A DNA stretch of 64,000 nucleotides, taken from assembly GCF_900112025.1 (NCBI RefSeq), contig NZ_FOKL01000006.1, forward strand, positions 167,154 through 231,153, in the 5' to 3' direction. The translations under genes and the position numbers were made by a program. The stretch's first letter is position 1, and each line of letters begins with the position of its first letter. A model generated the notes under the pieces. The model ran no database searches and was not told the DNA's origin. It was given only the letters and a program-made list of their open reading frames with translations. The stretch is from Janthinobacterium sp. 344. Its GTDB lineage: Bacteria > Pseudomonadota > Gammaproteobacteria > Burkholderiales > Burkholderiaceae_D. This document shows, piece by piece, positions 41,651 through 50,535 of the stretch.

Positions 41651-41773
41651 TCTTTAAAACCGTAGCGAGCGGCAACGAATTGTGGCTGAGAAGCGGAGCT
41701 GTGCTATAGCACGGGGCCGCCGAGGCAGTGAGCATCGGAGGCCGCAAAGCGTGCCGGGCAGTAGGTTTTTAGA
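41651..41773 (+). repeat. Dispersed structured element, copy 2
   Basis: Related to copy 1: shared blocks are CCGTAGCGAGCGGCAACGA, TTGTGGCTGAGAAGCG, the central stem GTGCTATAGCAC and GTGAGCATCGGAGGCCGCAAAGCG. It has a 15-nt or so insertion after the central stem. The ends (TTTAAAACC and GGTTTTTA) again pair, but with a different sequence than in copy 1. The right end covers the stop codon of the beta-barrel gene. Confidence 0.75.
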
Positions 41774-42350
41774 AGTTGTAGCGTGCGCCCAGGGCGATGC
41801 CGGTGGCCTTGTGGCCCTGGTCGGCGCTCTTGCCGAAGTGTTCCACTTCCGCCGTCAGCGAGACTTTCTCGTTAATCGCGTACTGGGCGCCGACGGAGGC
41901 ATACACGCCCGTCTTGTTCTCGCCCGACACGCCGCTCGACAGGCCGGTGCCGCTCAGGCTATTGTCGACGCGGGCCACGCCCAGCTTGCCGAACACGCCG
42001 ACTTTATCCGTCACGGGCATGGTGGCCTTGCCGGCCAGGTAATAGCCGTGCGAATCGCTCTTCACGGAACCGTTGCCGGCGCCCGTGACATAGCTGTAAT
42101 CCTTGCTGCCGAAATCAGCGTAGCCGCCCTCGACCGCCCAGGTCTTGTCGAAGTCATAGCCGGCGAACACTTTCCCGCCAGCCTTGTAACCGCTGTGGTT
42201 ATCGGCGCTGGTGGCGCCAGGAACATCAAAATTGTAGCGGTTGCCCGTGATGCCGGCACCCACGTAGGCGCCTTCGGCGTGCGCGGCGCTCATGCCGGAG
42301 AATGCGGTAACGGAAGCGATCATTGCAAACAGGATTTTCTTTTTCATCAT
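41769..42350 (-). CDS. Outer-membrane beta-barrel protein (OmpA-like 8-strand type)
   Basis: Exported protein of about 193 residues with a signal peptide (KKKILFAMIASVTAFSGMSAAHA). The mature part has alternating hydrophobic strands (YVGAGITGNRYNF, GGKVFAGYDFDKTWAVEGGYADF, VGVFGKLGVARV, VYASVGAQYAI) and ends in Phe, as outer-membrane barrels do for BAM recognition. It is probably a small eight-stranded barrel; function unknown. Two adjacent ATGs (42350, 42347) are possible starts. GTAAG repeats upstream suggest envelope-stress control. Confidence 0.88.
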   Translation of the reverse strand: MMKKKILFAMIASVTAFSGMSAAHAEGAYVGAGITGNRYNFDVPGATSADNHSGYKAGGKVFAGYDFDKTWAVEGGYADFGSKDYSYVTGAGNGSVKSDSHGYYLAGKATMPVTDKVGVFGKLGVARVDNSLSGTGLSSGVSGENKTGVYASVGAQYAINEKVSLTAEVEHFGKSADQGHKATGIALGARYNF

Positions 42351-42451
42351 GTTCTCTCTCTCAATTAGTGAATGGTGCCTGGATTCGCAGTTCAGCGAAG
42401 TGCGATGACTACACAATAACAGCCGCAAAAAGCTACGTCTTTCTCCATTCC

Positions 42452-42475
42452 GTAAGAACTGTGACAAGATGTAAG
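42452..42475 (+). promoter_or_regulatory. GTAAG repeats upstream of the beta-barrel gene
   Basis: GTAAG at 42452 and 42471, with GTGAC-N5-GTAAG (42461-42475) forming an imperfect CpxR-type pair. It is weaker than the boxes at 807 and 36754. Confidence 0.3.
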
Positions 42476-42576
42476 CTAACATTCCAAACTGACAATAACA
42501 GCAAAATGCGCACTGTTGCCAGAACTTAAGCTAGACTTAAGAACATTAGCGATTTCCTGTCAAAGAGGAGAAGTGC

Positions 42577-43158
42577 ATGCACAAACGCCAGTTTCTCGCC
42601 GCCGCGCTGGCGGCCGGCGCCCTGCCCGCCAGCGCGCGCGCCGCGTCCGCAGCCCTGCGCGGTCCGGCCCTGCTGACCGTCACGGGCAGCATAGCCAAGC
42701 CCAACCGGGGTCCATTCGACGCCGTGCGCGACCAGATGATGCACAAGCAAAAGATCAGTTTTGAGCGGGCGCGCGCGTTCGACTACGCGGCATTGACGAA
42801 TTTGCCGGCACACACAATCCGCCCCACGCTGGAATACGATGGCAAGGCGCATGCGCTGCGCGGGCCGCTGCTGGAAGAGCTGTTGAAGGCGGCCGGCACG
42901 CCGCAGGACGATGCCGTGCGCCTGCTGCTGCGCGCCGTCGATGGCTATGCGGCGGCGCTGACCCTGGCGCAAGTGCGCGCCCGGCGTGTGATTGTCGCCA
43001 CCCACCTGGACGGGCAGCCGATGGCGCTGGGCGGCCTCGGTCCCCTATGGGCGATCCACGATGCCGACCGCATCGCGGAGATGGCGGCCTTGCCCCTGGC
43101 CGAACGTTTCGCCAGCTGCCCGTGGGCGCTGTATCACATCGGGGTGGAGACGGGCTAA
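42577..43158 (+). CDS. Exported protein with molybdopterin-oxidoreductase-like fold
   Basis: Protein of 193 residues with a signal sequence (MHKRQFLAAALAAGALPASARA) preceded by AGAGGAG. The body, with LLTVTGSIAKPNRG, LPAHTIRPTLEYDGKAHALRGPLLEELLKAAG and AALTLAQVRARRVIVATHLDGQP, resembles a shortened sulfite-oxidase-type (PF00174) domain. The Cys that ligates molybdenum in true enzymes is not evident: the only Cys is near the C-terminus (FASCPWALYH). It may be a non-enzymatic relative. Similar proteins often lie beside signalling genes; a diguanylate cyclase is close by. Confidence 0.65.
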   Translation: MHKRQFLAAALAAGALPASARAASAALRGPALLTVTGSIAKPNRGPFDAVRDQMMHKQKISFERARAFDYAALTNLPAHTIRPTLEYDGKAHALRGPLLEELLKAAGTPQDDAVRLLLRAVDGYAAALTLAQVRARRVIVATHLDGQPMALGGLGPLWAIHDADRIAEMAALPLAERFASCPWALYHIGVETG

Positions 43159-43260
43159 GGCGGGGCGAAGGTGGCTTGCAACGCCGGACAACACCGTCGC
43201 CAGCGGCACAGATATGCGCCGCGGCGCGCAGCCGGTCTTGACAGGCGCGTTGACGCGTCC

Positions 43261-43623
43261 TTACGCGTAGGCTTCCGCCATCGACATGACGCGCGGCGCG
43301 ATGACAATGCCGTGCTCCTCGAACAGGGCCGTGATGGCCGCCAGGTTCTGCGTGCACTCGTCCGTCTTCCAGCCCTTGAAGATATCGGTGCCGTCTTTCT
43401 GGAAATGCAAGTCCAGCACCTTGCCCTGGTCCTTGTGCAGATACGGCGAGCTGTAGGTATTCTCGAAGCCGAGCGCCTTCAACTGGCCCAGCAAGGCATG
43501 CGGTGGATGGTCGGGATCGGTGGCGAGAAACACGCCGAAGGTCTTGCCGGGCGGCTTGGCGGCGATATCGACCTCGTAGATACCGGGGGCTTTGCTGACG
43601 GACGTACTCTTTAAAAATAACAT
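43261..43623 (-). CDS. Hypothetical protein
   Basis: Soluble protein of 120 residues with no signal peptide or membrane segment. I do not recognise the family. It has a strand-rich first half (GIYEVDIAAKPPGKTFGVFLATD) and a single Cys in KTDECTQNL. Ribosome site GGAGTG precedes the ATG. It is divergent from the diguanylate cyclase gene. Confidence 0.6.
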   Translation of the reverse strand: MLFLKSTSVSKAPGIYEVDIAAKPPGKTFGVFLATDPDHPPHALLGQLKALGFENTYSSPYLHKDQGKVLDLHFQKDGTDIFKGWKTDECTQNLAAITALFEEHGIVIAPRVMSMAEAYA

Positions 43624-43886
43624 GCAACACTCCTTGCGCGTGGCGCCCTGCGCCGGAAACGGGCGGCAAGACAGGGTGATGCGCGATGCTTCCCCTCATC
43701 AAATATTATTGCTTATTTGCATCTTTGTCGACAAATCGGCACTTTTATTTGGTAAGTCGTGGTTATCTTGTCGCGTCTACCCGCATAAATTGCCAATAAA
43801 GCTAGTTATCATTGCATCAATACGGGGCCTGCTGCATACTTTTGGCTTGCGTAAAGATGGCCGCCAGCCGGCCGCCCCCCGTCTCC

Positions 43887-45341
43887 ATGCGTCTTCTGTC
43901 GATCAAATACCGCCTGCTCATCCTCCTGACGCTGATCCTGGGCGCGGGCTTCCTGGCCACCACCCTGGCCAGCTACCTGGCGTCGCGCACGGCCATCGAG
44001 CACGGCATCGCCGACCAGACCTTGCCTTTGACGGGCGACAATATCTATTCCGAGATCCAGAAGGACATGCTGCGCCCCGTCTTCATTTCCTCGCTGATGG
44101 CGCACGACACCTTCGTGCGCGACTGGATCCTCGCTGGCGAACGCGATCCGGCGCAGATCGTGCGCTACCTGGCCGAGGTCAAGAAGAAATACGGCGCCAT
44201 CACCAGCTTTCTCGTCTCCGACAAGAGCAGCCGCTACTATTACGCGGAAGGCACCCTGAAATCCGTCAGCCCGGAAGCCACGCGCGACATCTGGTATTAC
44301 CGCGTGCGCGCCATGGAAAACAGCGATTACGAAACGAATGTCGACGTGGACATGGCCAACCGCGACAGCATGACCATCTTCATCAACCACCGCGTCTATG
44401 ACTACGACGGCCAGTTCATCGGCGCCACGGGCATCGGCCTGACCCTGGCCACCATGAGCCACATCATCGACCGCTACCAGGCGCGCTTCCACCGCAACAT
44501 TTATTTTGTCGATGGCGCCGGCACCTTGGTGCTGTCGGGCAAGAGCATGCGTGAAGGCCATGCCAACATCCGCAGCCTGCCGGGCGTGCACGCCATCGCC
44601 GACCGGATCATCAACCGGCGGAGCGAGCCGACGCACCTGTCCTACCAGCTGGGCCACGCGCAAATCCTCGTCAACTCGCGTTTCATTCCCGAACTGGGCT
44701 GGTACCTGGTGGTCGAACAGAACGTCAGCGACGAGGTCAAGTCGCTGCAGGGCGTGTTCATCCTGAACCTGGCCATCAGCTTTGGCGTGACCTTGCTGGT
44801 CCTCGTCCTGACCCTGCTGACGGTGAACCGCTACCAGCGCCGCATCGAGCGCATCGCGTCGACGGATGCGCTGACCGGCCTCTTGAACCGCCAGTCGCTG
44901 GAACTGCTGTTCCAGCGCGCCATGCTGCTGTCGCGGCGCACGGCGCAGCCGATGTCGGCCATCCTGTTCGACATCGATTTCTTCAAGCGCGTCAACGATA
45001 CGCACGGCCACCTGTGGGGCGACAAGGTCATCCGCGGCGTGGCCGACGTGGCGCGCGCCAGCGTGCGCGAAAGCGACGTCGTCACGCGCTGGGGCGGCGA
45101 GGAATACCTGGTACTGCTCAACGATTGCAGCCTGGCGCAGGCGATGGAGGTGGCGGAAAACCTGCGCGCCGCCGTCGAACGGCACGACTTCGGCATGCCC
45201 GAGCCGCACGTGCGCGTGACGATCAGCCTGGGCGTGGCCGAATACCGGCCGGACGAGAGCGAATCGAGCTTCTTTTCACGCGCCGACAGCGCCCTGTATC
45301 AGGCCAAGCATCACGGCCGCAACCGCCTGCACGCCGCCTGA
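43887..45341 (+). CDS. Membrane diguanylate cyclase with periplasmic sensor domain
   Basis: Makes the second messenger c-di-GMP. The 484-residue protein has a first membrane helix (LLILLTLILGAGFLATTLASYL, about 10-32), a periplasmic Cache-like domain (about 35-285), a second helix (FILNLAISFGVTLLVLVLTLLTV) and a GGDEF domain. The active-site motif is GGEEY, and an RESD sequence five residues before it is a product-inhibition I-site. The start at 43887 places the first helix at the N-terminus. Ligand unknown. Its stop lies 1 nt from that of the convergent next gene. Confidence 0.94.
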   Translation: MRLLSIKYRLLILLTLILGAGFLATTLASYLASRTAIEHGIADQTLPLTGDNIYSEIQKDMLRPVFISSLMAHDTFVRDWILAGERDPAQIVRYLAEVKKKYGAITSFLVSDKSSRYYYAEGTLKSVSPEATRDIWYYRVRAMENSDYETNVDVDMANRDSMTIFINHRVYDYDGQFIGATGIGLTLATMSHIIDRYQARFHRNIYFVDGAGTLVLSGKSMREGHANIRSLPGVHAIADRIINRRSEPTHLSYQLGHAQILVNSRFIPELGWYLVVEQNVSDEVKSLQGVFILNLAISFGVTLLVLVLTLLTVNRYQRRIERIASTDALTGLLNRQSLELLFQRAMLLSRRTAQPMSAILFDIDFFKRVNDTHGHLWGDKVIRGVADVARASVRESDVVTRWGGEEYLVLLNDCSLAQAMEVAENLRAAVERHDFGMPEPHVRVTISLGVAEYRPDESESSFFSRADSALYQAKHHGRNRLHAA

Positions 45342-45342
45342 C

Positions 45343-46170
45343 TCACCGCTGCGACTTGCGCCTGGCCAGGTCCTGGGTGGGCGCCACCAGGGCCCGGTAC
45401 AACTCGCCCGTGGCGGCGTCCCACTGCTGCACCGCCTGCTGCTGGCGCTGCACGGTGGCCGAGTCGCCGCGCGCGATGGGGCCGGACAGCGCCGGCGCCG
45501 CGCCCAGGCGGAACACGTTCGCCACCGCTTCCGTCACCAGCGGCTGCGCCAGTTCGCGCGCCACCGGCTCGGCAATGCCGGCCGCCTGGTAGGCGCGCAG
45601 GGCCGCATCGAGCACCGTCACCAGGTAGTTGCTGGCGAAGACGGCGGCCGCGTGATACAGGGTCTTGGCGGCCGGGTCGATGGGCACGGGACGCGCGCCG
45701 ATGGCGATCAGGGCCGGCGTGAGGAAAGCCAGCGCCAGCGCATCGCCCTCGACGCCGCAAAAGGTGCCGTCAAACGTGGCCGCCACCTGCGCCGGGTCGG
45801 CAAAGCTGCGGATCGGGTGCGCGCTGGCCACCGAGGCGCCCGCCTGCGTGGCGGCCAGCAGCACGTTCGACGCCAGGGCGCCGCTGCAATGGAACACGAT
45901 GGCGCCCGCCTGGCGCCCCTCGGCCACCAGCGCCGCGCAGGCGGGGCCGATCTGGTCGTCGGAGACGGCCAGCAGGGTGACGTCGGCGTGGCGCAAGGCC
46001 GCATAGCGGTCGACGGGCGTGCCGGTGCCGATGAAGGCCACGGCCGCTTGCGCCGACGCCATCGAACGCGTCAGCACGTCCTGCACCGCGATGCCCTCGG
46101 CCTGCGCAAACAGCCGGCCCAGCACCTTGCCCACGTGGCCGGCGCCGATGATATTCAATGTCACGTTCAT
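45343..46170 (-). CDS. Rossmann-fold protein with DUF2520
   Basis: Putative NAD(P)-dependent oxidoreductase of 275 residues. The N-terminus has the dinucleotide motif NIIGAGHVGKVLG, followed by the ketopantoate-reductase-like DVTLLAVSDDQI and VFHCSGALAS, and the C-terminal DUF2520 helical domain (AAAVFASNYLVTVLDAAL). Substrate is unknown. The DUF924 gene lies just upstream (9 nt gap), so these two are probably an operon. Confidence 0.88.
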   Translation of the reverse strand: MNVTLNIIGAGHVGKVLGRLFAQAEGIAVQDVLTRSMASAQAAVAFIGTGTPVDRYAALRHADVTLLAVSDDQIGPACAALVAEGRQAGAIVFHCSGALASNVLLAATQAGASVASAHPIRSFADPAQVAATFDGTFCGVEGDALALAFLTPALIAIGARPVPIDPAAKTLYHAAAVFASNYLVTVLDAALRAYQAAGIAEPVARELAQPLVTEAVANVFRLGAAPALSGPIARGDSATVQRQQQAVQQWDAATGELYRALVAPTQDLARRKSQR

Positions 46171-46179
46171 GATGATTGT

Positions 46180-46761
46180 CTAAAAACTCGATCCCGGCTG
46201 GCGCAAAAATGCCACTTCTTGCGGCGTGGAAGGGCGACCGAGGATAGCGTTACGGTGCGGGAAGCGGCCAAAGCGGGCAATGACTTCCTGGTGGCGCTGC
46301 GCATAATCGAGCATGCTCTCGAACCCGGGCTGCGCCTGCGACAGCAGCTGGAACAGTTCGACGGCGCGCGCCTGCATGGCCAGGTCTTCCGCGTGTTCGA
46401 ACGGCAGGTAGGCAAAAGCGCGCAACATGGGCGGCAGCTGCTGGTCAAGACCTTGTTCGGTCAAGGATTGTGCCAGCGCCAGCGCCTGGGCATCGCCGGC
46501 AAACGCGCGCGGCGTGCCGCGGTGGACATTGCGCGTCAACTGGTCGAGCACGATGAGGCGCGCCAGCGCGCCGTGCGGCGTGGCTTCCCACGCGCGCAAG
46601 CCGCCGGCAAGGGCGTCATCGATCAGCGCGCCAAAGCGTTCGGCGATGCGCGCATCGAAGGCCTCATCCTTGCGGAACCATTCCGCACGCGACTGGCCAT
46701 AGCCGGGGTTATCCGGCGGCAAAAACCAGAAATCGAGTACTGCCTGCGCCTGTGCATCCAT
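46180..46761 (-). CDS. DUF924 family protein
   Basis: Cytosolic alpha-helical protein of 193 residues. The motifs VLDFWF, WFRKDEAFD and LIVLDQLTRNVHRGTPRAFAGD are those of DUF924, a TPR-like superhelical family of unknown function. The start at 46761 is the family start. It precedes the DUF2520 gene by 9 nt. Confidence 0.9.
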   Translation of the reverse strand: MDAQAQAVLDFWFLPPDNPGYGQSRAEWFRKDEAFDARIAERFGALIDDALAGGLRAWEATPHGALARLIVLDQLTRNVHRGTPRAFAGDAQALALAQSLTEQGLDQQLPPMLRAFAYLPFEHAEDLAMQARAVELFQLLSQAQPGFESMLDYAQRHQEVIARFGRFPHRNAILGRPSTPQEVAFLRQPGSSF

Positions 46762-46796
46762 GTTTATCCTTGTCAGCGTGCTGCCTGGTGTCCAGG

Positions 46797-47537
46797 CTAG
46801 TTGCGGGCATGCGACAGCTGGAAGCCGGCGATGCCGTCGAAGGCGGCCAGTTCGGCCGACATGGCCGACAGGCTGGCGCCCGTGTTCTTGCCATGCGCGA
46901 TGGCGACGAAACGCCATTCCTGCATGCCATCCGAGCTGCCGATGGTCAGCGAGCCGCCGGCGATGTCGTAGCCGCGCTTGGCCGCCATGCGCCGCAGCGC
47001 ATCTTCGCGGGGAAGGAAACCCTGCCGGAAGCGCATGGTGATGGCCACCGCGTGGCGCGACGGCAGCCAGTTCTCCAATTTTGACAGAAAAATCATCGCC
47101 ATCGCGCACAGGAAGGCCAGGCCCATGGCCGACAGATAAAAGCCGATGCCCACCATGATGCCGATCACGGACGAAGCCCAGATCGAGGCGGCCGTCGTCA
47201 GGCCGCTGATATTGAAACCTTCGCGCATGATGACGCCGGCGCCGAGGAAACCCACGCCCGTGACGATGCCCTGCACGATGCGCGTGGGATCGCCGCCGAC
47301 CACGGCGCCATGGCCGCCGTACCAGAACTCGGGATAGCCGCCCAGCACCGTCAGCGCGGCCGAGGCCATGCACACCAGGCTGTAGGTGCGCATGCCCGCC
47401 GCGCGCCCGTGGTACGAGCGCTCGTAGCCGACCAATAGCCCCAGCAGCAGCGCGCCCAGCATGTTCAGCAGGATCACGCCATTCGTCGCCAGCTCGGCCG
47501 GCGACCAGTAGGCGCGCAGGAAGTCGATGGTCGGCAT
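46797..47537 (-). CDS. mgtC: MgtC/SapB family membrane protein
   Basis: Inner-membrane protein of 246 residues. The N-terminal half has about four to five hydrophobic helices with the MgtC motifs LLLGLLVGYERSYHGRAAGMRT and GVGFLGAGVIMREG. The C-terminal part is a cytoplasmic ACT-like domain. MgtC proteins modulate ATP synthase and Mg2+ adaptation in pathogens; in soil bacteria the role is unclear. Its ATG directly follows the stop of the small upstream gene. Confidence 0.92.
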   Translation of the reverse strand: MPTIDFLRAYWSPAELATNGVILLNMLGALLLGLLVGYERSYHGRAAGMRTYSLVCMASAALTVLGGYPEFWYGGHGAVVGGDPTRIVQGIVTGVGFLGAGVIMREGFNISGLTTAASIWASSVIGIMVGIGFYLSAMGLAFLCAMAMIFLSKLENWLPSRHAVAITMRFRQGFLPREDALRRMAAKRGYDIAGGSLTIGSSDGMQEWRFVAIAHGKNTGASLSAMSAELAAFDGIAGFQLSHARN

Positions 47538-47786
47538 CTAGGGCTTTTTCGTCAGCTGCTTTTCAAACGCCACATCGAGCTTGCTGACGCGGCGCGCCTT
47601 TTGCGGCCCCAGGCCATTGACGAAGGCCACAAAGGCGTCCAGTTCCAGCGGCGGGCACAGCGGCGGCAAGCCGGGGCCCTCGGTGAGGAAGAACAGCTCG
47701 TCGCCCGTGCGCGCCATCGTGTACAGGCGGTTGCCGGTGCGTTCCTTGAGCCGCTCGATGGCGGAGGTGGCGCGGGTCGAGCGCAT
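47538..47786 (-). CDS. Small conserved protein between pepP-type gene and mgtC
   Basis: Protein of 82 residues, basic at the N-terminus (MRSTRATSAIERLKERTGNRLYT) and without membrane segments. I do not recognise a family. Its ATG overlaps the stop of the aminopeptidase gene (TGATG), and its stop abuts the mgtC ATG, so it is translationally coupled on both sides. The longer frame to 47942 lies inside the aminopeptidase gene and is spurious. Confidence 0.65.
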   Translation of the reverse strand: MRSTRATSAIERLKERTGNRLYTMARTGDELFFLTEGPGLPPLCPPLELDAFVAFVNGLGPQKARRVSKLDVAFEKQLTKKP

Positions 47787-49597
47787 CAGATGGCTCCCGT
47801 GCGCTGTTCCAGCCACGCCAGCGCGTCGCCGGAGAGCAGCGGCGCCAGGCGCGCGCGCACGGTGGCGTGGTAGTCGTTCAGCCAGGCCGCCTCGTCGTCG
47901 CGCAATAGCGTGCGTTCCACGCAGCGCGTGTCGATCGGGCACAGGGTCAATGTCTCGAAGCGTAAAAATTCACCAAACTGCGTCGTCTGCGCCGGCACGT
48001 TCAGCACCAGGTTCTCGATGCGGATGCCCCATTGTCCCGGGCGGTAGATGCCCGGCTCGACGGAAGTGATCATGCCTATCTCCATGGCCGTCTGCGGTTC
48101 CGGCATGGCGGACTGCGAAATCGACTGGGGACCTTCGTGGACGTTGAGGAAGAAGCCCACGCCGTGGCCCGTGCCGTGGCCGAAGTCGATGCCCTCGGCC
48201 CATAGCGGCGCGCGCGCAATCGAGTCCAGCATGGGCGACTTCACGCCGCGCGGGAACTGCGCGCGCGACAGGGCGATCATGCTGCGCAAGACCAGGGTGA
48301 AGTCGCGCCGGTGCGCCGCCGTGATCGTGCCGACGGGGACCACGCGCGTGATGTCCGTGGTGCCGCCCAGGTACTGGCCGCCCGAGTCGATCAGCAGCAA
48401 GCCGTCGCCCTCGATGGTGGCGGCCGAATCCGCATGCGCGTGGTAATGCATGATGGCGCCATGCGCATTGAAGCCGGCGATGGTGCCGAAACTGGGGCTG
48501 ACAAAGCCGCTGCGGCGCGCGCGCGCCGCCGTCAGGTGCTCGTCGACGCCGATTTCCGTCAGCGGTGCGCGCTGCGGGTCGGCCAGGGTGGCGTCCAGCC
48601 AGCTGAAGAATTCGCACAGGGCCGCGCCATCCTGCTCCATGGCGGCGCGCACGTGCGCCGCTTCGCTGTCCGTCTTGCGCGACTTGGCAAACGTGGTGGG
48701 ATTGATGGCTTCCACCACGCGCACGCCGTCGGCCACGGCCTGGCGCGTGCCAAAGGTGATGCGGCGCGGGTCGAGCAGCAGGGTGGCGCCGGCCGGCAAG
48801 GCGGCCAGCGCGGCGGCCGCGCGGTCATACGCGGCCACGTCCACGCCCTGTTCTTCCAGGGTGGCGCGCAGGGCCGCCGGCACTTTGCCGTCGGCGACGA
48901 ATAAAGTGGCACGCTCGGGCCCCACCAGCGCATGCGCGAGGAAAACGGGGTTGTAGTGCACGTCGGCGCCGCGCAGGTTGAACAGGTAGGCGATATCGTC
49001 GAGCGTGGAAATGACGTGGTGGCTGGCGCCGTGCGCCGCCATGCCGGCGCGCAGGGCCGCCAGTTTCTCACTGCGCGACAGGGATGGATACGCGGCCGCA
49101 TGCTCGACCACGGGCGCCGCCGGCATGGCCGGGCGTTCGGGCCAGACGGCGTGCAGCACGTCGAGGTCCGTGCGCAGTGTCACGTGCGCGCCCAGCGCCT
49201 GTTGCAACAGGCGCGCATTGGCCAGGCCCAGCACGGCGCCGTCGACGGCCACCGTCTGCCCCGGCTGCATGGTCTCGCCCAGCCAGTCGATATACAGCAC
49301 GCTGGCGCCGGACGGGATTTTCTTCAGGACGATGCCGCTGCCCGCCAGCTCCGTTTCCGCCTGCTCCCAGTAGCGGCCATCGGTCCATACGCCGGCAAAA
49401 TCCTGCGTGACGACCAGGGTGCCGACGGAACCCGTGAAGCCGGACAGCCACTCGCGGCCCTGCCAGCGCGGCGGCAGGTATTCGGACAGGTGCGGGTCGG
49501 CCGAAGGCACGATCAGCGCATCGATCCGCTGCGCGCGCATGGCGGCGCGCAGCTCGGTCAAACGGGAGGCGGGGTTACTCTGAGCGGATGTCTGCAT
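47786..49597 (-). CDS. Aminopeptidase P family protein (M24B)
   Basis: Metallopeptidase that removes residues before proline, 603 residues, of the long three-domain type (two creatinase-like N-terminal domains, then the pita-bread domain). Metal ligands are visible: Asp in LLIDSGGQ and TTDITR, His in FGHGTGHGVG, Glu in SVEPGIY and RIENLV. First gene of a three-gene operon with the small protein and mgtC. Confidence 0.94.
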   Translation of the reverse strand: MQTSAQSNPASRLTELRAAMRAQRIDALIVPSADPHLSEYLPPRWQGREWLSGFTGSVGTLVVTQDFAGVWTDGRYWEQAETELAGSGIVLKKIPSGASVLYIDWLGETMQPGQTVAVDGAVLGLANARLLQQALGAHVTLRTDLDVLHAVWPERPAMPAAPVVEHAAAYPSLSRSEKLAALRAGMAAHGASHHVISTLDDIAYLFNLRGADVHYNPVFLAHALVGPERATLFVADGKVPAALRATLEEQGVDVAAYDRAAAALAALPAGATLLLDPRRITFGTRQAVADGVRVVEAINPTTFAKSRKTDSEAAHVRAAMEQDGAALCEFFSWLDATLADPQRAPLTEIGVDEHLTAARARRSGFVSPSFGTIAGFNAHGAIMHYHAHADSAATIEGDGLLLIDSGGQYLGGTTDITRVVPVGTITAAHRRDFTLVLRSMIALSRAQFPRGVKSPMLDSIARAPLWAEGIDFGHGTGHGVGFFLNVHEGPQSISQSAMPEPQTAMEIGMITSVEPGIYRPGQWGIRIENLVLNVPAQTTQFGEFLRFETLTLCPIDTRCVERTLLRDDEAAWLNDYHATVRARLAPLLSGDALAWLEQRTGAI

Positions 49598-49680
49598 GGC
49601 GGCGAAAAGGAGCGGTGCTGGGAAGCGCCTATGATACCGCGATTAGCCAGGCGCTTGCAGGGCGTTCCGGCAACGCGGCC

Positions 49681-50379
49681 TCATTCGGCATCATCGGCCT
49701 CGTAGCGGCGCAAGCCATCGAGATCGAGCACGCGGATGCCGCCGTAATCGAGGCGCAACAAACCCTTTTTTTCCAGCACCTGCAAGGCCTGGTTGGCGCG
49801 CTGGCGCGAAGAGCCGGACAGCAGGCCGATCTCCTCCTGCGACAGCTGCACCAGCGTATCGACGCCCGGGTATAAATGTGAGTTGAACATCGACGCCAGG
49901 CAGCGCGCCACGCGCGTGTTCAGGTCCAGCAGGCGCTCGTTTTCCACCATGCCGATGAACTGGCCCAGGCGCTCGTTGAGCTGCATCAGCAGGAAGCGCG
50001 TAAACGGCAGGCTCGTCTCCAGCAGCCAATGAAAGGTGGTGCCGGGCAGGCGCGCCACGCGCGTGTCGCGCAGGGCCATGGTGTCGTATTTGCGGATCTC
50101 GTTCTTCAGCAGCGACCCTTCGCCGAACCAGCTGCCGGGCGGCACGCCGATGAAGGTCATGGCCTTGCCGGAGGCGGAAAAATTATTCATTTTCACCATG
50201 CCGCTGATGACGCCGATCCAGTTGTCCACCGGTTCGCCCTTGCGGCAGACAAAACCGCCTTTCGGCACGAAGGTTTCAAACACATCCGCCTCGACCCGCG
50301 CCAGTTGAGCGGGGTCGAGCAGCTGCGCCCAGTGGGCCGCGCGCACGGCATCCTTGAGGCTGATATCAGGGTTCGTCAT
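49681..50379 (-). CDS. Crp/Fnr family transcriptional regulator
   Basis: Regulator of 232 residues: cyclic-nucleotide-binding-like domain (about 25-140, GSWFGEGSLL) and a C-terminal helix-turn-helix (LSQEEIGLLSGSSRQRANQALQVLEKKG). It lacks the N-terminal Cys cluster of oxygen-sensing Fnr. The start at 50379 is chosen over 50394. It is divergent from the ligase/ABC-transporter operon and is the obvious candidate to control it; a GTGC-GAT-GCAC palindrome (50381-50391) sits directly in front of its start codon. Confidence 0.9.
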   Translation of the reverse strand: MTNPDISLKDAVRAAHWAQLLDPAQLARVEADVFETFVPKGGFVCRKGEPVDNWIGVISGMVKMNNFSASGKAMTFIGVPPGSWFGEGSLLKNEIRKYDTMALRDTRVARLPGTTFHWLLETSLPFTRFLLMQLNERLGQFIGMVENERLLDLNTRVARCLASMFNSHLYPGVDTLVQLSQEEIGLLSGSSRQRANQALQVLEKKGLLRLDYGGIRVLDLDGLRRYEADDAE

Positions 50380-50535
50380 TGTGCGATGCACCATCGAAAA
50401 GTGGGTAAATGTCCCCGAAAAGACAACTCGGCAAACTAACGCAAGCTACTATCATTGCACAAACGTGTGACACATAAAAAACACAGAGCGCCATCCAACG
50501 AGGTGGGGCCTGAGACAAGCAACAGGGAGACACTG

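Noticed and set aside
49681..50379. Fnr oxygen sensor as source of the Fnr-like box signal
   Set aside because: The protein lacks the N-terminal Cys cluster of Fnr, so it is unlikely to bind the phaP site as an oxygen sensor.
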